From NCBI GenBank assembly GCA_035765635.1, contig DASTWZ010000052.1:62001-126000 (forward strand): a stretch of 64,000 nt of DNA. Reading direction: 5' to 3'. Both the position numbers and the translations under genes were made by a program. Origin of the DNA: EW11 sp035765635. Lineage in GTDB: Bacteria; Verrucomicrobiota; Verrucomicrobiia; Opitutales; Opitutaceae. Below the pieces are notes generated by a model that made no database searches, had not been told where the DNA came from, and saw only the letters and a list, made by a program, of their open reading frames with translations. Position 1 is the first letter of the stretch; each line of letters starts with the position of its first letter. Positions 9,459 through 16,997 of this stretch are shown here, piece by piece.

Positions 9459-9584
9459 AACAAAAGGAACGGTGACAAAGCCTCACGCCGGCCCGGGAAG
9501 CAAGCGGTTTTTTCAGTCGCCCGAATCGGCAACGACCGCACCCATTGTTGCCCCGATTCCGGCCCGAAAATACCTCAGCACCCC

Positions 9585-10163
9585 TCAATTCGTGACGAAC
9601 CACTTGGTCTCCGCCGCCGGTGCAACATTGGCCTCCAGGTGCTCGAAAATTTGTGGCAAGTTTGGCGCAACGGAAAACAGGTTCAGGTTCGAGCGCTTGT
9701 TGAATCCTTCGTTGATCATCCGCTCGAAGAAGCGAAGCAGGTCATCGTAGAAGCCGTCTTGATTGAGAAACAAACACGGTTTCCGGAGCACATCGAGCTG
9801 ACGCAGCGTGAGGATCTCCAGCATCTCCTCCAGTGTTCCCCACCCGCCCGGCAGCGCCAAAAACGCGTCGGCACGTGATTCCATCAAAAGCTTCCGCTCG
9901 CGCATCGTCACCACGGTGATGAGTTCGTCGGCCTCGTCGAAAGCGAGTTCCTTCGCCTTCATGAAGTCCGGAATGACGCCGATCACGCGGCCTCCTTTTC
10001 GCTTCACTGCCCGCGCCACCGTCCCCATCAAACCCGTCCGGCCTCCCCCGTAAACGAGTCCCCATTCCCGGCGCACCATCTCCGTGCCGAGCTGCTCGGC
10101 GAGCGCGTAATATTTCGGGTCGAGGCGATCGCTCGAAGAGCAATAAACACAGAGCATCTTCAT
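9585..10163 (-). CDS. LOG family protein (nucleoside 5'-monophosphate phosphoribohydrolase)
   Basis: A 192-residue protein with the Rossmann-like LOG fold. VYGGGRTGLMG near residues 38-47 and the diagnostic PGGWGTLEE at 105-113 carry the catalytic Arg/Glu neighbourhood of lysine decarboxylase-like LOG proteins. The family hydrolyses N6-modified or plain adenosine monophosphate to base and ribose 5-phosphate; a housekeeping nucleotide-salvage role is likely in bacteria. Length is normal for TIGR00730 members. ATG 10163 gives the usual N-terminus MKMLCVYCSSSD. It is divergent from the GluQ gene, with a 77-base gap holding both promoters. Confidence 0.9.
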   Translation of the reverse strand: MKMLCVYCSSSDRLDPKYYALAEQLGTEMVRREWGLVYGGGRTGLMGTVARAVKRKGGRVIGVIPDFMKAKELAFDEADELITVVTMRERKLLMESRADAFLALPGGWGTLEEMLEILTLRQLDVLRKPCLFLNQDGFYDDLLRFFERMINEGFNKRSNLNLFSVAPNLPQIFEHLEANVAPAAETKWFVTN

Positions 10164-10240
10164 GCGCTCGATTTGAGCAGAACGTCAGGGCAACGAAAGC
10201 CGGAATCGACGGAAACAAAACCACTGTCCATTCCACTTGT

Positions 10241-11116
10241 GTGCGAACGCCATCCGTCATCTACCGCGGCCGAATCGCCCCCTCGCCCACCGGCTACCTT
10301 CATCTCGGCCACGCGCGGACATTTTGGCTGGCTCATGAACGAGCACGGCAACACGGAGGCGAAAACATTTTCCGTAATGACGATCTGGATACAGCGCGCT
10401 GTCGCCCCGAATACGCCGCCGCGGCCATCGAAGATCTCCGCTGGCTCGGACTGACCTGGACGGAAGGCCCCGACATCGGCGGACCGCACGCGCCGTACGA
10501 GCAAAGCCGCCGCCGCCCTCTATATCGCCAAGCCCTCGAAGCGCTGCATGCGCAAAAACTGATTTTCCCTTGCACGCGCTCGCGGCGCGACGTGCTCGAG
10601 GCCGCCGCGGCGCCCCATGAATCCAATGGCGAACTGGACGAGCCGATTTACCCGAAGCACTTTCGTCCCGCGGCCGACGCGCCACTCCCACTGCTCGGCG
10701 AAAAGATTTCGGTGAACTGGAGATTTCGCGTTCCGGATGATGCGCAGATCGGGTTTGTCGACCAGCGGCTCGGCGCAAAGTCCGCCGTCAGCGGAAGAGA
10801 CTTCGGCGACTTTCTCGTTTGGCGAAAAGACGACATGCCCGCCTACCAGCTCGCCTGCGTCGTCGACGACGCCCTCATGCGCATCACCGAAGTGGTGCGC
10901 GGCGAGGACCTCGTCACGTCGACCTTTCGCCAACTCCTGCTCTTTCAAGCGCTCGGCTGGGCCGCGCCGGCCTACTACCATTGTCCACTCATGCACGACG
11001 AGCACGGCGCGCGTCTGGCAAAGCGCCATGAGGCCCTCGCCTTGCGCACCTTGCGCGCCCAGGGGGCAGACCCGGTGAAATTGACGGCGGGTTTTTCCGC
11101 TGTCGTGAATTCTTGA
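10241..11116 (+). CDS. gluQ: Glutamyl-Q tRNA(Asp) synthetase-like protein
   Basis: A 291-residue truncated class I glutamyl-tRNA synthetase paralogue that would glutamylate queuosine at the wobble base of tRNA-Asp. It has the HIGH-type motif HLGH (21-24) after APSPTGYL, and LAKRHEA near residue 258 standing in for KMSKS. It ends before any anticodon-binding domain, as GluQ (YadB) does. In E. coli GluQ a zinc site is made by three Cys and a Tyr. Here only C111 is obvious in that loop, so the zinc site seems lost. The start is GTG 10241. mog follows four bases after the stop, so the two are probably co-transcribed. Confidence 0.87.
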   Translation: MRTPSVIYRGRIAPSPTGYLHLGHARTFWLAHERARQHGGENIFRNDDLDTARCRPEYAAAAIEDLRWLGLTWTEGPDIGGPHAPYEQSRRRPLYRQALEALHAQKLIFPCTRSRRDVLEAAAAPHESNGELDEPIYPKHFRPAADAPLPLLGEKISVNWRFRVPDDAQIGFVDQRLGAKSAVSGRDFGDFLVWRKDDMPAYQLACVVDDALMRITEVVRGEDLVTSTFRQLLLFQALGWAAPAYYHCPLMHDEHGARLAKRHEALALRTLRAQGADPVKLTAGFSAVVNS

Positions 11117-11120
11117 ATAC

Positions 11121-11645
11121 ATGACCGCCAAAATCGGAGTCATCAATGTCTCGGACCGGGCCAGCGCCGGCATCTACGAAGACCTGCCCGGCAAAGCCGT
11201 CGTGGCATTGCTGCGCGAATGGCTCAGCACGCCCTTCGACGTCGACTACGCCGTCATCCCCGATGAGCAGAAGAAAATCGAAGCCGAGCTTAAACGCATG
11301 GCTGACGAGGCGAAATGCTCGTTGATCGTCACCACCGGGGGCACCGGTCCCGCCGTGCGCGACGTCACTCCCGAGGCCACCGCCGCCGTGTGCAGCAAGA
11401 TGCTCCCCGGTTTCGGCGAACTCATGCGCGCCACCTCGCTCAAATTCGTTCCCACCGCCATTCTCTCCCGCCAGACCGCCGGCATTCGCGGCCAAAGTCT
11501 CATCGTCAACCTGCCCGGGCGCCCCAAAGCGATTCAGGAAAATCTCGAAGCCGTATTTCCCGCCATTCCGTACTGCCTCGATCTCATCGGCGGCGCGCGC
11601 CTCGAAACGATGGAACGGATGAAGATTTTCCGACCCGCTCCGTGA
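11121..11645 (+). CDS. mog: Molybdopterin adenylyltransferase (Mog/MoaB family)
   Basis: A 174-residue protein with the family signature TTGGTGPAVRDVTPEAT, the MPT-binding loop of MogA. The enzyme adenylylates molybdopterin before molybdate insertion during molybdenum-cofactor synthesis in the cytoplasm. The N-terminus KIGVINVSDRASAGIYED is typical. No other moa/moe gene lies in the window, so the role in Moco synthesis rests on family membership alone. It is almost contiguous with gluQ and converges on the MazG-like gene. A short palindrome aggcggtccgcct (11648-11660) follows its stop but lacks a T-run. Confidence 0.9.
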   Translation: MTAKIGVINVSDRASAGIYEDLPGKAVVALLREWLSTPFDVDYAVIPDEQKKIEAELKRMADEAKCSLIVTTGGTGPAVRDVTPEATAAVCSKMLPGFGELMRATSLKFVPTAILSRQTAGIRGQSLIVNLPGRPKAIQENLEAVFPAIPYCLDLIGGARLETMERMKIFRPAP

Positions 11646-11742
11646 CTCAGGCGGTCCGCCTGCCATCAGCGGAAAGAAGAAAGCACCGGCACAGTTTTCG
11701 CGGCCCAGTCCTGTATCAGCGCAGCCACTACAGATTTCCGCC

Positions 11743-12117
11743 TCAGAGTTCCGTGTATTTGTCGGATCGTCCCTTCGCTTTTTCCACCGGATATTTCGCG
11801 GCGTTCGCCGCCATCTTTTTCTCGATCGCAGCGGTCACATCGACCCGCGCGACGTTGGCGAATTCCAGGGCATAAATGATCACGTCCGCCAACTCCTCTT
11901 CGATCCTCTGACGCTTGGGAGAATTGAGGGTGATCTCCTTCGAATCCGCGGGGCTGGCCCAGAGAAAATGCTCCATCAGTTCCCCGGCCTCCGCGGCCAG
12001 GGCCATGCTGAGGTTTTTCGGCGAATGAAACTGCTCCCAATCCCGCTCCTGGGCGAAGGCCAGTATTCGGTTTTTCAATACAGCGAGGCTTGTGTTTTGG
12101 TCGGTCAATTCAGGCAT
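11743..12117 (-). CDS. MazG-like nucleotide pyrophosphohydrolase (iMazG/dCTPase type)
   Basis: A 124-residue all-alpha NTP pyrophosphatase of the short MazG/RS21-C6 class. The metal-binding helices carry EAGELMEHFLW and EEELADVIIYALE, the paired EExxE/ExxD pattern that binds Mg2+. Such enzymes hydrolyse non-canonical or excess (d)NTPs to NMP and pyrophosphate. ATG 12117 gives the normal N-terminus (TDQNTSLAVLKNRILAFAQERDW). An upstream in-frame start would add 33 unrelated residues. It is convergent with mog and transcribed away from the Hsp20 gene. Confidence 0.88.
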   Translation of the reverse strand: MPELTDQNTSLAVLKNRILAFAQERDWEQFHSPKNLSMALAAEAGELMEHFLWASPADSKEITLNSPKRQRIEEELADVIIYALEFANVARVDVTAAIEKKMAANAAKYPVEKAKGRSDKYTEL

Positions 12118-12412
12118 GTTTCGATCATGTGAAGTTCTCTTCGCGGGCAAAATTAAACTTGGCCCGACGGCTGCTATGTGTTCAGTGAAAGTCGTCCAAA
12201 TGATCCGAGCACTCAAACATCACCGCCGCCACGCTGGCACTTCGATTACGAAGGCCCGCGTTGTCGTTTGCTGCGGTCAGATGCGCCCGGCCATCAATTA
12301 TTGGACGAAACAGTCCATAGGCGCGGGTCTCACCAGCTAACGGTCATCCTCCAAGGATAAACCAAAGCTAGTAGAGCCCGGCCTCCCAACCGAGAGGAGC
12401 ACTCGCATATAC
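12118..12412. other. Intergenic region without recognisable gene
   Basis: About 295 bases between the divergent MazG-like and Hsp20-like genes. It should contain both promoters. A purine-rich gagagg block at 12391-12396 lies upstream of the Hsp20 ATG, a little far for a canonical ribosome-binding site. I found no inverted repeat typical of a CIRCE element, no sigma-32 consensus and no credible small ORF. Confidence 0.5.
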
Positions 12413-12796
12413 ATGCACTCGATCATCCACCCAAGAAAGCCAAGCAACAGTCGTTTCACTGAGAACACGGAAGAATTCCGCGATCCTCACTACGATTGCG
12501 CACAGATGGGCGACACGATGAAAATCACCGTGTACGTTCCGGGCGTGGACGCATCTGGAGTCGAGATCGCGCGCCGCGGCCCCGATCTCACCATCACCGC
12601 GCGGAAATCGCACTTCGTCCGGGTCAACTGGCGCGCTCTCCATCTCGAAAACGCGCAACGCGACTACCGGCTTCGGCTGCGTCTGGGCAACCACTTCGAT
12701 TACGACGCGCTCCGCGCCGAGTTGATCAACGGGGTGCTCACCATCGCGCTGCCGAAACACACCACCGCGGGCGAACACCTGCGTGCCGTCGCGTAA
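12413..12796 (+). CDS. Hsp20/alpha-crystallin-like small protein
   Basis: A 127-residue protein. The central part, ITVYVPGVDASGVEI then DLTITARK, and the C-terminal GVLTIALPKH match the strand pattern and GxLxIxLPK signature of alpha-crystallin domains. These act as ATP-independent holdases for unfolding proteins. It is shorter than usual and lacks the classic C-terminal I-x-I extension, ending GEHLRAVA, so oligomer assembly may differ. The N-terminal arm is short. It stands alone between two divergent or independent units. A minority possibility is a CS-domain protein rather than a true chaperone. Confidence 0.75.
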   Translation: MHSIIHPRKPSNSRFTENTEEFRDPHYDCAQMGDTMKITVYVPGVDASGVEIARRGPDLTITARKSHFVRVNWRALHLENAQRDYRLRLRLGNHFDYDALRAELINGVLTIALPKHTTAGEHLRAVA

Positions 12797-12975
12797 CAGA
12801 TTCTTAACGTACGCGGACTCGCTCCAGTCTCGGGCTACCGTCTGGATCGAGTTCGCGCTACGGGAAAAATCCGCGTCATTGCCGCCATGCGGAACACTTG
12901 CATGAGCGACGTGTAAATGCGTGTGACCGGAAAGTAACTACAGCGGTTTTTTCACTAATGTTTTTCTGTCCGGCC

Positions 12976-12981
12976 TATAAT
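12976..12981 (+). promoter_or_regulatory. Candidate -10 hexamer for the 63-residue gene
   Basis: The sequence TATAAT is an exact sigma-70 -10 match inside an AT-rich tract that is unusual for this GC-rich region. The best -35 candidate is poor: a T-rich stretch at about 12947-12956, with near but not ideal spacing. Support comes from the strong terminator that closes the same short unit. Confidence 0.4.
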
Positions 12982-13038
12982 TTTTGTCTCAAGCCCTCCA
13001 ATTTTCGTACCGAATTCTATTTAAAGCCTTTCACTTCC

Positions 13039-13230
13039 ATGTCTTTCACCGCACCTCACCCCTCCCCTGCGGTCGCCCAAACCCCGACCGAGCAATCCGC
13101 CCACCTCCGTCATTACGACGTTCAGTGGAATCGCCCGATTTTTCGCGCGCCGACTTTGCCGAGCGCGTCTCAGATTTGGTCCGAGCTCCCGTTCACCGCG
13201 CACAAATCTTTTCAGCCGAAAACGAAGTAA
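13039..13230 (+). CDS. Small 63-residue protein of unknown function
   Basis: An open frame of 63 codons, MSFTAPHPSPAVAQ to FQPKTK, rich in Pro, Ser and aromatic residues, with no membrane segment and no domain I recognise. Evidence that it is expressed: a perfect TATAAT at 12976-12981 sits 57 bases upstream, and a very strong terminator follows 35 bases after the stop. Together these make a compact independent transcription unit of about 320 bases. The transcript could alternatively be a small RNA with a fortuitous frame. I cannot assign a function. Confidence 0.5.
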   Translation: MSFTAPHPSPAVAQTPTEQSAHLRHYDVQWNRPIFRAPTLPSASQIWSELPFTAHKSFQPKTK

Positions 13231-13265
13231 GCTGAGCGGCGCTCACTGAGTTCCTGACTCTTTTT

Positions 13266-13308
13266 ACGGGCTCGTCCGTCATCGACGGCGAGCCCGTATT
13301 GCTTTTTT
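13266..13308 (+). terminator. Rho-independent terminator of the 63-residue gene unit
   Basis: A long hairpin: acgggctcg at 13266-13274 pairs with cgagcccgt at 13289-13297, and the inner ccgtc/gacgg arms extend the stem around an atc loop with only one unpaired base. It is followed by attgcttttttgg. It is one of the strongest intrinsic terminators in the window. Confidence 0.9.
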
Positions 13309-13375
13309 GGAGACAAACTTTCCGCCGCTGCGCGACCACGCGCACGCAATCTTCAGCCGCTCCACAGCCCCGCGC

Positions 13376-13813
13376 TCAGCCGCCCGCGAAGACAGGACGG
13401 AATCCCGCTTCGGTCAAAATCCGCGCGACCTCATCTCGCTTGTCGCCCTGAATCTCGATGCGGCCGTCCTTGACCGTGCCGCCAACGCCGCAGGCCTTCT
13501 GCATTTTTTTCGCGAGCATCTCCTTCTCGGGCAGACCGATTCCGACGAAGCCCGCCGCCACCGTCACGGTCTTGCCACCCCGCCCAGCCTTCTCGCGGAG
13601 AATGTCGACTCGGCCCCGATCCTTTCGCTTCGCTTCAGCGCCCCCCGCGGAGGCTCCGCCCGTTGCCGCCGAGCCATTGGCCACAGAATTCGGTGAACGA
13701 TTTTGCCCACCAGCGGGCGCGGGTTGATTCGGCAGACCCAGATTCGAGAGAGCGCCAAACGGATTTTGGCGAAGTTCGTCCCCGCCTTCAGTCGATATCT
13801 TATTTCCCTTCAT
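13376..13813 (-). CDS. Translation initiation factor SUI1/eIF1-like protein (YciH family)
   Basis: A 145-residue protein. An N-terminal low-complexity half (Gly/Ala/Asn/Pro, about residues 1-60) precedes a SUI1 domain with RVDILREKAGRGGKTVTV, LAKKMQKACGVGGTVKDG and IEIQGDKRDEVARIL. This is the eIF1/YciH fold, which binds the ribosome and can affect start-codon selection. It is a non-essential accessory factor in bacteria. The start ATG 13813 overlaps the TGA of the upstream gene (ATGA), which fixes the start and implies coupling. An AAGGA lies about 10 bases upstream. The disordered N-terminal extension is longer than in E. coli YciH. Confidence 0.9.
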   Translation of the reverse strand: MKGNKISTEGGDELRQNPFGALSNLGLPNQPAPAGGQNRSPNSVANGSAATGGASAGGAEAKRKDRGRVDILREKAGRGGKTVTVAAGFVGIGLPEKEMLAKKMQKACGVGGTVKDGRIEIQGDKRDEVARILTEAGFRPVFAGG

Positions 13814-14055
13814 GGAGAGCGACTTCCTTTCGGTGCGCATTTGCCGGACGGGACGTCAACGCCGCCGAGAAAATCCAAAGCCTTCGCGTAACTCCGTCGC
13901 TCCAGGAAATGCGCCAACTGCGGATGAAGCTCAGCGCGATGGGCGGCCAATATCTCATCTAATTTCTCCATGGCCGCGGCGACCGACGCGGCATCAGGAT
14001 TTTTGATGCCACCCAGCAGCGCGATAAGGTGCTCTTTGATTTCGGAATCTCTCAT
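13810..14055 (-). CDS. Small helical protein coupled to the SUI1-like gene, unknown function
   Basis: An 81-residue protein predicted to be mostly helical (SEIKEHLIALLGGI, AAMEKLDEILAAHRAEL, LAHFLERRSYAKALDFL) and ending in a short Gly/Pro/Lys-rich tail. No family is recognised. Reality is supported by protein-like composition, a sensible ATG at 14055 and the four-base stop/start overlap with the SUI1-like gene. It may work on the same ribosomal process, but that is inference from position only. Confidence 0.72.
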   Translation of the reverse strand: MRDSEIKEHLIALLGGIKNPDAASVAAAMEKLDEILAAHRAELHPQLAHFLERRSYAKALDFLGGVDVPSGKCAPKGSRSP

Positions 14056-14178
14056 GGGTTTGGGCGGATTAAGTTCCTGGGGACTTGCGACTTAAAGGGC
14101 AAACTGTCCAGCGCGCCGAAGGTCTTAATCGACTTGAGTAAACAGATGCGGCGATGCATGTTGGCACCCTTTTCCCGT

Positions 14179-14207
14179 CATTAAAAACCCTTAATGGCCC
14201 ATGGGCC
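14179..14207. promoter_or_regulatory. Two adjoining palindromes upstream of sucA
   Basis: CATTAA-aaaccc-TTAATG (14179-14196) is joined at a shared G to the perfect palindrome GGCCCATGGGCC (14196-14207), 40 bases before the sucA start. The position is suitable for an operator or mRNA structure controlling the 2-oxoglutarate dehydrogenase operon. No matching factor is known from the sequence. Confidence 0.3.
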
Positions 14208-14247
14208 GAACCAATTTTCTCCGGCCCGACTCAGTGTTTCACATTCC

Positions 14248-16992
14248 ATGAATTCAATGTCCCTTCCCACGCGAGCGAATGCGGATATCATAGAAGCCGC
14301 ATACCGCGCTTGGCTCGATAATCCAGACGCTGTTGACCCTACTTGGCGCGCCTTTTTCCAGGGCTTCACCCTCGGCAACAGCGGCGGCACTTTGACCGGG
14401 ACAAATGGTGAGCACGGCGAAGTCTCCATTCTCGATAGTCTGAAGCAGTCGCAGGTCCATCGGCTGATTTATCATTACCGCGCCCTCGGCCACCTCCAGG
14501 CCCACCTCGATCCGCTCAGTCCTCCCCCCGAGCCAGCACCGCGCCTGCAACTTTCCGAGTTTGGCCTGAGCGAGAGCGACCTCGATCAATCCTTCGACGT
14601 GGGCCACTACCGCCAGGGCGGCCAGATGCGCCTGCGCGATCTAATCAAGAACTTGCAGACGACCTACTGCGGACATGTTGGCGTCGAGTACCTGCACATC
14701 CAAGACACCACCGTCCGACACTGGCTGCAGGAGCGGATGGAAGAAACGAAGCTCCAGCCAAATTTCACGAAGGCTCAGAAGGTTCGCATCCTGCGACGAC
14801 TGCACAAAGCGGAGCTTTTCGAAAAGTTTCTCCACACGAAGTACGTCGGCCAAAAGCGTTTCTCGCTCGAGGGCGGCGAGACGATGATCGCGGCGGTCGA
14901 CGCCACGATCGAAAATTCTCCGTCGCTCGGCGTCGACGAAATCGTCCTGGGCATGGCCCACCGTGGACGCTTGAGCATTCTCACGAATATTCTGCGCAAG
15001 CCTTTCGACGTCCTCTTCGAACAGTTTTCGGAAAACTACATCCCGCACGCCGTGGGCGGCGACGGTGACGTCAAGTATCACCTCGGTTATGAAGCGGTGC
15101 TTGACACGACCTCTGGCAAGAAAGTCGAAGTGCGCATGGCGGCGAATCCGTCGCACCTCGAAGCGGTCAACCCCGTGGTCGAAGGCAAAGCCCGCGCCCG
15201 TCAGCGCATCAGCGGCGACACCGAGCGCAAACGTGTATTGCCATTCCTGATACACGGCGACGCCGCGTTTGCCGGCCAGGGCGTTGTCGCGGAGACGTTG
15301 AATTTCTCGCAACTGCCCGGTTACCGCACCGGCGGCACCCTGCACTTCGTGATCAACAACCAGATCGGCTTCACCACGCTGCCGTCGGACGCCCGTTCAA
15401 CGCGCTACTGCACCGACATCGCGAAGATGATCGAGGCCCCGATCTTCCACGTGAATGGCGACGATCCGGAAGCGGTTTGCATGGTGACGCTGCTCGCCCT
15501 CGAGTTTCGCCTGAAGTTCCAGCGCGACGCGGTGGTCGACATGTATTGCTACCGCAAGCACGGACATAACGAGTCCGATGAGCCAGCGTTTACCCAGCCT
15601 GTTCTCTATCGCAAGATCGCCGCGCAGCCGCTGATCTCCTCCATCTACACGGAGCGTCTGATCAAGGAAGGCACGATCGCCCAGACCGATTCCGACGCGA
15701 TCAAGGCGGAATACACCGCCGCGATGGAAGCTTCGTTCGCGAAGGCCAAAGCCGCGGAAGCCGAAGCAGCGAAGGCGAACCCGGCCGATAAATTCCGCGG
15801 GTCCACCGCGATCTTCCAACCGCCTTTTAACTTCTCGACGGTCAAGACATCGGTCTCGCCCGAATTGCTCGACAAGTGTGTCGCTGGCCTGACTCGTGTG
15901 CCATCGAATTTCCACCTGAACCCGAAGATCAAACGCTTCCTCGAAGCGCGGGTTCAGGCCCACAAGGAAGGCGGTCCATTCGACTGGGGCTTCGGCGAAG
16001 CTCTCGCCTTTGGCACGCTTCTCCTCGAGGGAACGCCCGTGAGACTCAGCGGCCAGGACTGCGAACGCGGCACGTTCAGCCATCGTCACGCCGTGCTCTA
16101 TGATACCGAGACTCGCGAGAAATACGTCCCGTTGCTGAATCTCGACGAAAAGCAGGAGCGTTTCTGCGTCTACAACTCTCTTCTCTCCGAAGCCGCCGTG
16201 CTCGGCTTCGACTACGGCTACTCACTCGATTACCCCAAGATGCTCTGCATCTGGGAGGCCCAATTCGGTGACTTCGCGAACGGAGCCCAGGTCATCATCG
16301 ATCAGTTCATCGTCAGCTCCGAATCGAAATGGCAGCGGAACAGCGGCATCGTCCTCCTTCTGCCCCACGGCTACGAAGGCCAGGGACCGGAGCACTCCTC
16401 CGCCCGTCTCGAACGTTTCCTCCAGGCCTGCGCGGAAAACAATATCCAGGTGGCCAACTTCACTACGCCCGCTCAGCTCTTCCACGGCTTGCGCCGGCAG
16501 ATGAAACGCGAGTTCAAGAAGCCGCTGATCATCATGTCGCCGAAGTCGCTGCTGCGCCACCCCGCCGCCACCTCACGTATCGACGATTTCACTACAGGCG
16601 CCTTTCAGGAAATCATCGACGACCCGCAGGCACCGAAGGATGCCGCCCGCGTCATTCTCTGCAGCGGCAAGGTCTACTACGACCTCGCGGACTACCGGGA
16701 GAAGAACAAGGTCAAGGACACGAAAATCATCCGCGTCGAACAACTGTATCCACTGCATCGCGACAAGTTGCTCGAGATCGCGAAGGCCCACGGCAAAGCC
16801 AAACTCATCTGGTGCCAGGAGGAATCCCAGAACATGGGCGCCTGGAGTTGGATCGCACCACAGCTCGAGGATATCTTCGCCCGGAAGCCCATCTACGCCG
16901 GCCGCGACGCCAGTGCGTCGCCCGCCGTCGGATCGCTCGCCGTCCATCGCCTCGAACTCGCCGCCTTCCTCAAAGACGCATTCACGCTTTAA
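14248..16992 (+). CDS. sucA: 2-oxoglutarate dehydrogenase E1 component
   Basis: A thiamine-diphosphate-dependent E1 of about 914 residues. It decarboxylates 2-oxoglutarate and succinylates the lipoyl group of E2 in the TCA cycle. The N-terminal region has ADIIEAAYRAWLDNP..VDPTWRAFF, the E2-contact segment of SucA proteins. Conserved E1 blocks include MAHRGRLSILTNIL, GDAAFAGQGVVAETLN, HGHNESDEPAFTQP and LLPHGYEGQGPEHSSAR. I prefer ATG 14248; an in-frame ATG at 14194 would add 18 residues but lies inside a palindrome. It is the first gene of sucA-sucB-lpd with a 5-base gap to sucB, the classical complete complex. Confidence 0.97.
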   Translation: MNSMSLPTRANADIIEAAYRAWLDNPDAVDPTWRAFFQGFTLGNSGGTLTGTNGEHGEVSILDSLKQSQVHRLIYHYRALGHLQAHLDPLSPPPEPAPRLQLSEFGLSESDLDQSFDVGHYRQGGQMRLRDLIKNLQTTYCGHVGVEYLHIQDTTVRHWLQERMEETKLQPNFTKAQKVRILRRLHKAELFEKFLHTKYVGQKRFSLEGGETMIAAVDATIENSPSLGVDEIVLGMAHRGRLSILTNILRKPFDVLFEQFSENYIPHAVGGDGDVKYHLGYEAVLDTTSGKKVEVRMAANPSHLEAVNPVVEGKARARQRISGDTERKRVLPFLIHGDAAFAGQGVVAETLNFSQLPGYRTGGTLHFVINNQIGFTTLPSDARSTRYCTDIAKMIEAPIFHVNGDDPEAVCMVTLLALEFRLKFQRDAVVDMYCYRKHGHNESDEPAFTQPVLYRKIAAQPLISSIYTERLIKEGTIAQTDSDAIKAEYTAAMEASFAKAKAAEAEAAKANPADKFRGSTAIFQPPFNFSTVKTSVSPELLDKCVAGLTRVPSNFHLNPKIKRFLEARVQAHKEGGPFDWGFGEALAFGTLLLEGTPVRLSGQDCERGTFSHRHAVLYDTETREKYVPLLNLDEKQERFCVYNSLLSEAAVLGFDYGYSLDYPKMLCIWEAQFGDFANGAQVIIDQFIVSSESKWQRNSGIVLLLPHGYEGQGPEHSSARLERFLQACAENNIQVANFTTPAQLFHGLRRQMKREFKKPLIIMSPKSLLRHPAATSRIDDFTTGAFQEIIDDPQAPKDAARVILCSGKVYYDLADYREKNKVKDTKIIRVEQLYPLHRDKLLEIAKAHGKAKLIWCQEESQNMGAWSWIAPQLEDIFARKPIYAGRDASASPAVGSLAVHRLELAAFLKDAFTL

Positions 16993-16997
16993 CCCCC

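Noticed and set aside
9523..9559. Inverted repeat gaatcgg..caac / gttg..ccgattc between tRNA-Pro and the LOG gene
   Set aside because: The stem exists, but the T-run is on the wrong side for either neighbouring gene, so I do not call it a terminator.
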